The position numbers and the translations under genes were made by a program. Shown one piece after another: positions 54,853-64,000 of a stretch of 64,000 bases of DNA (its first letter is position 1; each line of letters begins with the position of its first letter). The notes beneath the pieces are model-generated. The model searched no databases and was not told the DNA's origin. It was given only the letters and a program-made list of their open reading frames with translations. Origin of the DNA: Schizochytrium sp. TIO01 (taxonomy: Eukaryota > Sar > Bigyra > Thraustochytrida > Thraustochytriidae); NCBI GenBank assembly GCA_004764695.1, contig SMSO01000031.1, positions 4,945,048 to 5,009,047 on the forward strand, given 5' to 3'.

Positions 54853-55385
54853 TTGTTGCTGTCGAGCCCACTATTTCAAAGTTGTCGACGAAATCCATAC
54901 ATAATTTATTCAGATTTCTTGTTTGCAAATCACCTGCGCCTCCTGATGTGCCGTAACGAAACCTCCGTTTATTTGTTCGTCTCAAAACTTGAAGTTTCAT
55001 TATTACACACTACCTAGTTCGCCCCCTGAAGTAATTTTATTTTGTCCATAGTTTCCATTTGTTGTTACCCATTTCGTGATTCAGATGGACCGCGAGGCCT
55101 CTAGTTACATAGTATACATATATACTCATTCTTTAACAATGCCTGTGATTCTGAGATGCGTGAGACCTGCTTACGCGATATACCGCCCTTCCGAGGACCT
55201 GCAAATGGCAGCGCCATCGCTGCAAAGCACACCACAAAATTACTAACGGCAGTGGCGAGTACTATTATTTCTTGATCGTTCATTACTATTTGTTTAAAAA
55301 AAGTTTGTTTTTTTAAAGTAAGTTCTTACTAGTAATGTACTTACGGTGCCTATCACCTACATAGTGTATTTCTCTATTAAATGTT

Positions 55386-55412
55386 TCAATCAATCAATCA
55401 ATCAATCAATCA
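55386..55412. repeat. (CAAT)n microsatellite
   Basis: Between six and seven units, lying inside the proposed last intron of the spliced minus-strand gene. Confidence 0.9.
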
Positions 55413-55517
55413 AATGAATTGAAATAAGATGAAATGAAGATGGAGTTGAAGTTAATGAAGATTGATTCCAAGGCCGATTCCAAAGTGCCAGCAAGGGAAG
55501 AGAAGGGAAGCACATAC

Positions 55518-56366
55518 CAGCAATGACCCTCTCAGGAGTGCATCATTCACTTCAGCTGTTGCCACACTGAGCGAGAAGGAGCCACGGTAGGTATGTAGCT
55601 TATCAACCGAAATGGAGCAATGCATGATTTGGTATGGCTTCTTTTGTGCATCGATTGCTTCATCCATCCAATCTTGGAACATTTCGCCTATGGAAAGAAG
55701 AGGTTTGGTGAGCTGGAGATAGATAGATAGCTAGATATTATTTGCCTTCTGTGCTCATCGCGGAGGCCTCGGCGCACCTCGAGAAAGCAGACGAATCATG
55801 AGACATCTCGTTCCGAAGTCAAGAGAATCAATCTACTTAGTGGTCTCGAAACTAAATCAAAAGAGCCCAATCGCCATGGCCACTCATTTGAGATGCATGT
55901 TTGCGTCGCGACAGAAGGCCTCTCCATGAAAAGCAAGATGATCTCATAAACGCAAATGGCCGATGTACATACTGCGCATACGAATGCAAGTATTCGCAAT
56001 CCATGAAACCGACGGGTTTCTCATCGGTGCAAACAGAAATCGTCGCCAAACAAAGACCTTAGCAACGGTCGTGGCTCTTGAGGAGAAGATGATAACTCGA
56101 GTTAACTTGGAGGTCCAAATCGTGTCTATAATCTACCAAAGCCTTCATGAATGGACGGGTTGTTAGTATGACAAATATAAGAAATCACAGCCTTTCCTCG
56201 CTCAAAACGCTGCGCTACTTCCAAGCGGTTGAAGCGGAGGATCGACCAAGGCTGCCGATGGCGAGATCTCGAACTGTGGCATGCAGGACAAAACTCACGT
56301 CTTCAAATTGAGAGAGAAGTGATGGCCATAGTTGAATGGCAAGTGGCGAGATTGAGATTCTCGTAG
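55518..56366 (-). CDS. Partial intron-containing gene, unknown product (three exons)
   Basis: Three exons join in phase on the minus strand. Exon A (56299 up to about 56366, 5' edge uncertain) ends QLWPSLLSQFED at a GTGAGT donor. Intron 56133-56298 has a perfect TACTAAC branch site at 56162-56168, about 30 bases before its TAG. Exon B (55973-56132) reads IIDTIWTSKLTRVIIFSSRA to CIRMR and ends one base into a codon, at a GTATGT donor. Intron 55688-55972 ends in a pyrimidine-rich CCATAG. Exon C (55518-55687) supplies the two missing bases and reads EMFQDWMDEAIDAQKKPY to NDALLRGSLL, ending in phase 0 at a GTATGT donor. A weaker exon D may start at 55219 behind GCTTTGCAG. The start codon and 3' end are not found. 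I recognise no family. Confidence 0.55.
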
Positions 56367-56399
56367 CTAGGTACTTGGATACTACTTACCTAATGGATA

Positions 56400-58612
56400 G
56401 GTAGTACATAGCAAAGTGGGCAGAGGGAATAGATGCAAACTTAAAGCCCGGTTTGCCACAGGAACATCAGATAAAAGAGCCCAAGTGTATCAGGAATAAT
56501 TGGCCTCGTGCCTCGAAGGCTGGCATGGAAAGAGGGAGGTCCTTTATGGAATAGTTCACATCTCATGCGAAAGCTGTCTTTGACATCGTGGCTGTTTTTT
56601 GTTTTGTTTTATAAGTTCAACACTAAAAAGAAGAAGAAAGGTATTTTTAATTTTTATTTAAAGAAAAAAAATGGAAGTTGGCCTTTTTTACTCTTCTTTT
56701 TTTTTTTTTTTATGAACTTTAGTGAATGGCACGACTCGAGGGGGGAAAGCAACGATGTCGTTGCTAGTTGGTTCACTTTGGAATGTAGTTGTAGGTACAT
56801 TCTGAATAGAGAGGCTACACGATTCAATCACTGCGCTGGACCGAGCTTCGAAGGCTGCGTAGGAAATGCTGTGCTGCTTTCAACAAAAACAGCTTCTTCT
56901 TTCTAATTATAAAGGTAATTCGGAGCTTTCCTGTCGATGGCAGCAAGAGCGCAAGCTTAATGCACATCGACTTTCCTTCCTTTCATGGTTTGGTACACCC
57001 CTCCCCCATTTCGAAAGTTTACATCGTGTGCTGGAAGAACCTTTTTATTCAAGGAGCAACCTTAGTGAAAGATCAACTTCAAAAGACCTTCGAGCAGCAC
57101 TTGAAATACTGAATCGGCACCGCCGTTACCTTTGAGCACAAAAGGAAAACAGTAGGAAAGATTATCGACTCTAGGTGCGAGTTGAAGGTACAACAATGCG
57201 AGTTAGCACCACAGAACATTGGCAGGTGCGCCAGGCTTGGAGTTCGAAGACGAATGTGCAACTTCAAGGGCGATCCATCGATTGCAAAGCTGACTTAGCA
57301 GGTGCAGATGCTGGAGCGATTGATCTCGCCTCCGAAGTTTTGAACTGCTCAGGGCATGGCCCTACTATGCTTGAGCGTCAGCGCAGATTTTGTTGGAATC
57401 AGTTTACTGTTGGAGGAACGACAGCAGACTCCAAATTAAGGCTTAACTATATAAAGAATGATACAGCTGCGTCAACTCCTCAAAGCCAACGAAAACTAGT
57501 CACGGGCCACGGGCAGTTAATTAATGAGATGGAAGTCACTGAAATGGAATGCAGTATCTCTATCTAGCAGTCAGAAAGACAAAAAGGAAAAATTAATTAT
57601 GTTGTCTTATGTGATAGACGGATTAGAAACTTACGATAAGTGGTCGGCTCAGAAATCTTTCCTCTTGGGGCACCTCAGAATCCAAGATGTCTCTTCGGGA
57701 AGTGATTTTTCCGTTTTTTCACGTGCGAGAAAGAGTTGCATGTGTTTATCTTTTCTACAAGGCAACAGAGGTAGTAGAAGGGAAAGGAGCAAGGAAGAAT
57801 AGGCCCGTTCAGACTAGCCAAGTAATCAAATTTACTATTTCATGTTACAAGGCATCATCTTAAGGTAAAAGCATAAGCAGAATGTTAATTGAAATGAAGA
57901 GTAGAAGATATATATATATATAGATGTGTGCTGTTTGATGGAATTCCGCTTGCATAAAAAGAGATTGAAAATGCCTTTGTTGTAGCCTCAGCAAATAAAT
58001 ATCCTGCTCTTTGAAACAAGTGCATAGTATATGACTGAGTTTCGACTGAGCCTTGAGGACATGAAAAAAATTCCACGGTATTCTGATTCACTCCGAAATG
58101 GAAAGTCCTGGGAGCGACTACGAAGGACATCTGAGCATGCGACCAAAATGCACCAAAAACACAAACTACCTCACGCCTGAATCAAATTCGCAATTAGCCT
58201 CATTTAATGTTTATATTGTTCTTCTGTGCTCTCCCCTGGGACTGCGTCTTCTCTCACAGTCGGATGTTCCATCAGGAAGCAGGAGCGCCTCGCGATGAAT
58301 TGATATCTCTGTGCACGCGAGGCTACGAAAAGCTGGATTGTGCTTGGTTGGCCTTCTTGTTGTGATTGCCATATAAACCACAGGACTACTCTGACCACCA
58401 AGCGTAGCAGTGCTTACTCCTATCACTACGGCGTTCCCGGTGGTGCTTAAACTTGCGTTGTATTAGTATTCGCTAGGGTGGCCTTAGCTAGGTGGACGCT
58501 GCTGCGAAAGAGACCAAAGAAGAACAATGAGAGAGAAGTGCGTGCAATCAGTATTGCGTCGAGAGAAAGCAAGCTTGACGCGCGCGAACCTGAGAAGTTT
58601 ATCATTGTGAGG
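56400..58612. other. Spacer without firm gene
   Basis: AT-rich spacer between the spliced minus-strand gene and the two-TM gene. It holds poly-A and poly-T runs near 56.6-56.7 kb and two plus-strand open frames (57196-57567, 57524-57802) without recognisable content. Upstream exons of the spliced gene may lie in the first few hundred bases. The frame leading into the 58613 start is open from 58478, but its first codon is GTG. Confidence 0.45.
57196..57567 (+). CDS. Candidate ORF, unknown
   Basis: A 123-codon frame with ATG and TAG. The middle is protein-like (LAGADAGAIDLASEVLNCSGHGP) and it lacks low complexity. No family match and no membrane segment. It is the longest clean frame in this spacer, but a frame of this length can arise by chance. 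Confidence 0.28.
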   Translation: MRVSTTEHWQVRQAWSSKTNVQLQGRSIDCKADLAGADAGAIDLASEVLNCSGHGPTMLERQRRFCWNQFTVGGTTADSKLRLNYIKNDTAASTPQSQRKLVTGHGQLINEMEVTEMECSISI

Positions 58613-59395
58613 ATGATAGCTAGGCTTGCTCGTGGAGCCACTGTAGCTTGTACGGGGCTGTTGACTTCGTACTTGGGGGTGAGGTTTGCCGAAGATCAGG
58701 ACATCTTGCATGTACCGCGGCTCAGCTCACCTCTGCTGCTTGGCGTCTCTTCGGGCTACGTAGCGATTGGCGCAGGAAGTGCGTTTTTTGGCAACTGTGA
58801 GCAAGTTCTAATCAAAGATGGCTTTGTACGCGGCATGGTTCTACAAGGATATGCGCAGAAGACGACATGGGCAAAGAAAGTTACAATCCGCGGAGAAGAC
58901 CTGGAGCCCATTGTCAAGAGCATGATGCGCACAGAGCCTTTCAACAAGCTCACGCGTCTTCAAGCAAGCCCAAATGGTTTTAAGCAAGCCACGTATGGCA
59001 TGGTGCGTCAAACTGAGGTGTACGAGGCTCTCATGCGCGAGGTTACCCCATTCGCCCGCAGCGAAAAGATCGTTGCGGATAGACTACGCGACACGCTAGT
59101 GGAATCTGCTGAGGCAGCTGTGCGTAGGCAGATTTACTCGCAGCAATCCGTGTTTTTCACAACCATTGTTGCAACTATGTTTGTGGCATCGCTCGTCATT
59201 GTAGGACTTGACCATGCGTTTCCTGTGCCCCCACCTATTCACCCCTTTCGCAGGAGCGACACTCAAGAAAAGGGAGCAAAGACACAAGTTCAGGGGGTCA
59301 CCGTGCAGTCAACTTCACCGGTAGTCCCTGTGGAAGGCTCTGTCAAAATCTTGGCACCAGAACCCACAAACAAACAAGGTGAGACAAGCTTATAA
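58613..59395 (+). CDS. Small two-TM protein of unknown function
   Basis: A 260-residue protein. The N-terminus is hydrophobic (RLARGATVACTGLLTSYLGV) and a second hydrophobic stretch follows at about 45-60 (LLLGVSSGYVAIGAGSAFFG). The middle is soluble and mixed alpha/beta (KKVTIRGEDLEPIVKSMM, FKQATYGMVRQTEVYEALM). A clear TM lies near 195-215 (VFFTTIVATMFVASLVIVGL), followed by a Pro-rich cytosolic or lumenal tail. It could be an organelle membrane protein, but I cannot name the family. The ATG at 58613 is the first in a frame that is otherwise open from a GTG at 58478. Confidence 0.72.
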   Translation: MIARLARGATVACTGLLTSYLGVRFAEDQDILHVPRLSSPLLLGVSSGYVAIGAGSAFFGNCEQVLIKDGFVRGMVLQGYAQKTTWAKKVTIRGEDLEPIVKSMMRTEPFNKLTRLQASPNGFKQATYGMVRQTEVYEALMREVTPFARSEKIVADRLRDTLVESAEAAVRRQIYSQQSVFFTTIVATMFVASLVIVGLDHAFPVPPPIHPFRRSDTQEKGAKTQVQGVTVQSTSPVVPVEGSVKILAPEPTNKQGETSL

Positions 59396-59861
59396 TCGAA
59401 CTTGAACCGACAATATTGGGCAAAAAGATACGAGAAAAACACTTGTAGGGTGTTGATTATTGTTTCCAATTTGGGGGGTTGTGTTGTGTATGCTGAGCTC
59501 GTATTCACTCGGTTATCTTGTTGAGGAAAGGTGACTCTCCTCAAGCAACTGGGAAGTTCCTCTTTTTCTGAAAACCCAAGACGAAGAATGTACATATTTG
59601 TTTAGACTAAGTCATGAACCCACTTCGATTCATTTCCTCCGTCAATTACTACTCATGTATATAGTATTATTATATTCTTGTGATCTTCTGGAGTGTAGTG
59701 AAGCCTTCAGCAACAATTCCAAAGTGCCTCGTGAATACCAAATGGAACTGCTTTTACTTCTGCTTCTGCTTCTGCCTCTGTCCAATTTTTTGTTTCTATT
59801 TTGAGAATTGTCAAGTGGGAGAATCACGTATTACCTTGAATCCTCACAAGTGGAAGGTGCT
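59396..59861. other. Convergent spacer
   Basis: The spacer lies between the stops of the two-TM gene and the two-exon coiled-coil gene. A CTTCTG-type repeat sits near 59745-59780. No gene. Confidence 0.55.
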
Positions 59862-60581
59862 TCACTTCTTACGGCTTTGATGAAACGTTGATGCCGGCTC
59901 GACTCCAAAGCCTCGTTTAGCACGCAGCTGGTCGGATGCTTGCTTCTTCTGCATACGTGAATTCGACAGCATCCCAGAAATGGCTGTACTTCGCGTTTGA
60001 CCCATGAGTTGGAGCATGGTGCGCTCTGCAAGCTCAAGATTCTCCTTCACGCTTTTCATTGTTTTTTCACGGTCCTCCAAACGTGCACAAAGTGGAGAAT
60101 ATTGCTTATTGATTCGCTCAAGCTCCTTGTCAATCCAATCAATATTTGTACGATCTTCCTCCATTGATTCTCCACATACTTTGCGCCTTAATTTAAGGTT
60201 GCTTACCATCTTGTCTAATGCTTCAATCTGTTTTTCGGAATTATTCAATTGATACAGTCTTACAATTAGTATACCGTATATCTATCACTGAGCGCCTCTT
60301 CGTAAGCCGAGAACAGATGAGAACCTCATGGATTGATCGCACAAGTTTTCCTTGGCCAATAGAAATCTCCAGCAACACTTCTGCTACTGAAGCCCGACTT
60401 ACGAAAACATTGTGCCATATAAATGGACCTAACCTCAACCTATCTCAGGCAAGGTATTTGACCAAGTACTTACCCTTCGCTTTGCATGCTCTGGTCCATT
60501 GCTCGCATTCTTGATGCGCTCCAAAAGCTCACGCTTCGCATCATCAAGCTCCTCAACACTTGCCTCGCTATCCGAATCCAT
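59862..60581 (-). CDS. Two-exon small coiled-coil protein, unknown function
   Basis: Exon 1 (60474-60581) starts at ATG and encodes 36 residues (MDSDSEASVEELDDAKREL to HAKRR), ending in phase 0 at AGG|GTAAGT. Intron 60228-60473 (246 bases) has a TACTAAT branch site at 60266-60272 and ends AAAAACAG. Exon 2 (59862-60227) continues IEALDKMVSNLKLRRK and ends at TGA, for 157 residues in all. The protein is acidic at the start, then coiled coil (DKELERINKQYSPL, LEDREKTMKSVKENLELAERT), then a basic tail ending RKK. I recognise no family. Small coiled-coil proteins like this are common in cilia and vesicle tethering, which is only a suggestion. Confidence 0.75.
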
Positions 60582-61218
60582 TGTGATAACTCGTGCGATG
60601 GCGTCTTGTCAACCTTTCTTCGGAAGACTTGAAACTCTATGCTGAGTTGAGTGCAAGCACAACCTTGGTGGAACTCGACTTTGTATAGATTTTGCATGGC
60701 GCACGGAGCTATTGTTGGCTCAACGGATAAATACGGAAAACTCGAAAATAAGAATAAGAATAAGAATAAGAATAATATAAGAATAGATAGGGTATTTTTG
60801 AGTATAATTTACGCTGCAGAGCTGGTGTGGTGCCTGTGCGAATACATGCGAGATGAGTGTAATTAAATGCGATTATAAAGCTGTTGCATCATCATTTGGA
60901 AGTTATAGCATTCGTATATTCCCATTGTTGGTTGTTAATATTAGTGAGGGCCGGTTCAGAAGAGAAAGGAATTACAGTTCTAAGAGTGTCAAGTTCGCTG
61001 TTCACGACAAAACATGAAAATCGAATTTAAAAAATTAAAGATCATAGTTGCACACTCTTGAGCATTAGTAGGCAGAATTTCTGACCCACGGTAAAGACAG
61101 CAGTGCACTATATCAAGAGCATATTGCACGCAAGCTTGGGCAAGCTACTCACTCAAGCAGCGTGAGCCTTGTGCTGCGTAGAACCTCAGCTCTTTGACTT
61201 TGTGGTATTCATGTTGCA
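60582..61218. promoter_or_regulatory. Divergent promoter region
   Basis: This spacer lies between the divergent starts of the two-exon gene and the VTT-domain gene. It has an AATAAG hexamer array at about 60746-60775 and a TATA-like CTATATC at 61107-61113, about 110 bases before the second start. No gene seen. Confidence 0.4.
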
Positions 61219-63993
61219 ATGTCCACTATTTCTGCTCGCACAGCAGCAGGATGGGGTTTCCCGTTTTTGTTCGCATGGATTATTGCAGCTCTTCAGCTTG
61301 CTTATGTATCTATGCTACCGCATGCAGTTGGAGCTCAGGTTCAATCCACAGCATTGTGGTTAGCAGATGAAGTTTCTTACTTGTACTTCGCGGCTGGTGT
61401 TTGCGGTATGATTGTGATAGGCCATGTCCTTGACATGCGCTATTGGAAACAAAAAGCAGCTCGAAGAGTGAAGCATGTTTGGTATGCTTTGACTTCAGCA
61501 GTAGCTCTTGTTGGTGTTTTCACTGCCTCCAAAGTCTTTAGCGCTGCAATTCTTCTCACAGTTATGGTCGTACATGCAATTATTTCGGGTGTCGTTTCCT
61601 ATTCTATATGCCACGTGCTTCGTTGTACCGGTCCAGAGATTCCACGCTCATTCGGCCGTACTCAAGTCTTTTGCGGCATCATTACACTATTTGCATTCGT
61701 GTACTTTATTACTTCGACAGGAACAGAGGAAGAGAATTGTGGCACGTCCACCTATTGGTCCAACATTCTCATGCGTGAGTGGGCCTACTTCGAGGTTGGA
61801 TGTCCCCTCGAAATCGAAATTACCCCAAACACAGGAGTTGCTACTTCGTATGAATGTACCTGGAGGAGTGCATGTTCCATATCCAATCATACTTACGATC
61901 AAGAAAATGTACCATCAGGAACATATACAAATGATGATGGGTTTTGCATATCACGCGCACATGATCTTCTCGTTGATATTGCAAACGATTTACTTCGTGA
62001 CGAAGGTATGATAGCAAGTAATGAAAGTGCGTTAATTATCTCACCCTATTCAGATACGGCTAGTGCTATCGCCGAAGCACCAAGCGATATCAACAGACAC
62101 TACCTGCTAAATTTTACAAATGGGGCTGATCTTTCAATCTGTTTATACCACAATATGTCTGTTTTCGCGCGAGTTCGCAGCCGGTATCATGGCTGTACAA
62201 ATGCCTTTTTACTATGGATGGGCCCGTTTGTTCTAGGGCTCTTTGCATTATGGATTGGTGCTGGTACAATGGTTGTGATTGTGTCTGACAAAAATGACGC
62301 GAAAAATTATAATCGATCTGATCTCAGTCGGAAAATTCTAAGCCGGGCAACAATCGTCTGTCTACTGTTCATGTGGATTGGTGCGAGTATAGGAGGAGCA
62401 GACATGGATCTCGCCAAGTTTGTCATGACTGTATCTGCTTCAGCGCTTATTTTGCTTTTTGTTGGCTATATTACAATTCACGGATCAGGAGGTATTCGCG
62501 AGGCTCTAAGGGGAAGCAAATTTGCCAAGCGTATTGCCCCAATGATCGTCTCTGATTGGGGTCTTGGTCTCATGTTTCTCTGTCTGTCACCATGCTTCAT
62601 CGTATACATATTCATGAGTATTCCTTGTCAATTTATGCGCCGTGTAAATCCGTTTGGATGCAATCGTAGCCTTGAACCTGAGTTCAAAAATCATATTTTA
62701 ACCAAAGGTGTTCAGATGAACCTAGCGCGGGCGCGGGAGGTTAACTGGACGTCTGTTCTCTCAAAGCTCATTATTTTGGGACTGTTGTTCATGAGCCTTA
62801 ACGTCTTTGTAAGTAAATTTACTTCGGTAGGCCTCAGTGCGCTAAATGATTGGATACGAGAGCAAAACTTCTCCATGACCCAGATCACATTAGTTTTTTT
62901 CGGAGTTGGCATGTTTGGATTCTTGAACCCCATGATCCCAGGCCCGCCAATCTACGTTTCCGGCGGCATCTTACTTGTTGAGGGGACACGAGATCTATTC
63001 GCAAGTATGGTCAATGATAATTCAGAAATTGGCTACTGGATAGCAATTGCCTACACAATCGGAGTTTGTATGCTTTTGAAAATGGTAGCTATCACGGTTC
63101 AACAAAAGCTTTTTGGAGAAGTCATGGGAAGATATATTTCGATCCGGCGCTTTATTGGAGTGAATACTGTTGGTTGCCGTGCTATAAAGTTGATTCTTCA
63201 GGATAAAGGCCTCACTTTACGCAAAGTTTTCATTCTTTGTGGTGGCCCAGACTGGCCAACCTCAGTCACCACTGGTATTTTAGGCCTTCCTCTGCTCTCC
63301 ATGCTCATTGGTTCACTCCCAATTGTATTACTTATTGCACCATCTGTACTTGCCGGTGCTTTTCTCCTCCGTACGTCAGAGAGCTCTATCTGGAGCTCTG
63401 TCAGTCTCTTAGCAGTTGGCTTTAGTGTGATTGTGCAGTCTGGCAGCATGCTTGGTGCGATGCATGTCATTAGTAAAGTGGCGATAGAAAGAGAAGCTGA
63501 GCTTGCAGATATGCCACCAGATCAAGAAGTATTAGATTATACAGAGAAGACTGAACATCGAAATGCAATTCTTGCACATGTAAAGAATTGGAATCGCATG
63601 GGGTTCCCTTTAAGTTTGCGAATCATTCTCATAATCGGTGCTTTTTGTATGATCATTTCATTTGATTTGGCTGTAGGTATGGGCTCATATTGTTTTCAAA
63701 GTTTTAGTGTCTCAGATTCTATTGAGGAGGAACTCGGAGGAGACCCATTGGCTTTAATAATTTGGCCTATGGGTCACATATGCCTTCTCCTGTTTGCAAT
63801 ATCAATCGTTTGTCTCCTTTCTGCAAATTGTGCATTCAATTGTTTGGTATCTCGTGCAATCAAAGTTGCACCTCTTGCCGCGTCTGAACCAAATCAGTCT
63901 GCTCCAAAACCTAACAGAAAGGCATCTCTAATGGAAGATCTTCAGCATCTTCAAGAAGTTTCCAAAAATGATTTCGAAGAAGAAATAAGCTAG
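61219..63993 (+). CDS. Large polytopic membrane protein with a VTT/TVP38-like (DedA-related) core
   Basis: A 924-residue protein with about 14-16 hydrophobic segments. Its middle carries a VTT-type core: FLNPMIPGPPIYVSGGILLV (about 567-586) matches the re-entrant PGxP...GG segment of TVP38/TMEM64/DedA proteins. It is followed by a FGEVMGRYISIRRF stretch and a second re-entrant-like block (GGPDWPTSVTTGILGLPLLSM, about 674-694) before two TMs. VTT proteins such as VMP1 and TMEM41B move lipids between membrane leaflets. Usual members have 200-400 residues. Here about 520 residues precede the core, with four to six TMs and a large lumenal loop (about 165-325) rich in Cys and N-glycosylation sequons (NHT, NES, NFT, NMS). 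Further TMs and an acidic tail follow. No intron. ATG at 61219; TAG at 63991. Confidence 0.78.
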   Translation: MSTISARTAAGWGFPFLFAWIIAALQLAYVSMLPHAVGAQVQSTALWLADEVSYLYFAAGVCGMIVIGHVLDMRYWKQKAARRVKHVWYALTSAVALVGVFTASKVFSAAILLTVMVVHAIISGVVSYSICHVLRCTGPEIPRSFGRTQVFCGIITLFAFVYFITSTGTEEENCGTSTYWSNILMREWAYFEVGCPLEIEITPNTGVATSYECTWRSACSISNHTYDQENVPSGTYTNDDGFCISRAHDLLVDIANDLLRDEGMIASNESALIISPYSDTASAIAEAPSDINRHYLLNFTNGADLSICLYHNMSVFARVRSRYHGCTNAFLLWMGPFVLGLFALWIGAGTMVVIVSDKNDAKNYNRSDLSRKILSRATIVCLLFMWIGASIGGADMDLAKFVMTVSASALILLFVGYITIHGSGGIREALRGSKFAKRIAPMIVSDWGLGLMFLCLSPCFIVYIFMSIPCQFMRRVNPFGCNRSLEPEFKNHILTKGVQMNLARAREVNWTSVLSKLIILGLLFMSLNVFVSKFTSVGLSALNDWIREQNFSMTQITLVFFGVGMFGFLNPMIPGPPIYVSGGILLVEGTRDLFASMVNDNSEIGYWIAIAYTIGVCMLLKMVAITVQQKLFGEVMGRYISIRRFIGVNTVGCRAIKLILQDKGLTLRKVFILCGGPDWPTSVTTGILGLPLLSMLIGSLPIVLLIAPSVLAGAFLLRTSESSIWSSVSLLAVGFSVIVQSGSMLGAMHVISKVAIEREAELADMPPDQEVLDYTEKTEHRNAILAHVKNWNRMGFPLSLRIILIIGAFCMIISFDLAVGMGSYCFQSFSVSDSIEEELGGDPLALIIWPMGHICLLLFAISIVCLLSANCAFNCLVSRAIKVAPLAASEPNQSAPKPNRKASLMEDLQHLQEVSKNDFEEEIS

Positions 63994-64000
63994 GACATGA

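Overview
The window is nuclear DNA of a eukaryote, most likely a flagellated protist. Long, mostly intronless protein genes lie on both strands, separated by AT-rich spacers packed with tri-, tetra- and pentanucleotide repeats. There are no operons, Shine-Dalgarno sites, CRISPR arrays, insertion sequences, tRNAs or rRNAs that I can recognise. Introns are rare but conventional (GTAAGT, GTATGT or GTGAGT donors, TACTAAC/T branch sites, YAG acceptors). The gene set (kinesin with long coiled coil, U2AF, RUS family, MATH-BTB, cyclin, VTT/TVP38 membrane protein) and gene style would fit a stramenopile such as a thraustochytrid, but nothing in the sequence proves that placement.

Layout. 1-1.8 kb: spacer with an AAT array. 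1.8-4.9 kb: a kinesin read in two frames. 5.3-7.2 kb, minus: a decayed copy of the splicing factor PRP17/CDC40 with many stops and frameshifts. 7.8-9.8 kb: U2AF large subunit. 10.4-11.2 kb, minus: a Ure2/YfcG-type glutathione transferase. 11.5-14.5 kb: a coiled-coil protein and a possible C18orf63-type protein. 15.8-16.7 kb, minus: a TrpF-like TIM barrel. 18.1-20.0 kb: a RUS (DUF647) protein. 20-25.1 kb: repeat-rich, no firm gene. 25.1-26.9 kb: a MATH-BTB protein. 28.2-30.3 kb: a large protein with a degenerate EF-hand and polyQ tail. 30.4-37.8 kb, minus: a giant RING protein (about 2,460 aa over two frames) with Nopp140-like Ser/Asp-Lys repeats, an EAAAK-type helix and repeated SUMO-interaction-like valine patches. 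39.0-41.1 kb: a membrane protein with a class-3-lipase fold that lacks its nucleophile. 41.6-43.4 kb, minus: a cyclin. 43.4-54.6 kb: a gene-poor, microsatellite-dense island. 54.6-56.4 kb, minus: parts of an intron-containing gene found by splice-site and phase matching. 58.6-64 kb: a small two-TM protein, a two-exon coiled-coil gene and a large polytopic VTT-domain protein.

The genes look like an ordinary eukaryotic neighbourhood rather than one pathway. Two neighbours concern splicing (PRP17 relic, U2AF2) and two may concern ubiquitylation (MATH-BTB, RING giant), but co-location need not mean co-function. The most notable items are the PRP17 pseudogene, the RING giant, the dead lipase and the hidden spliced gene.
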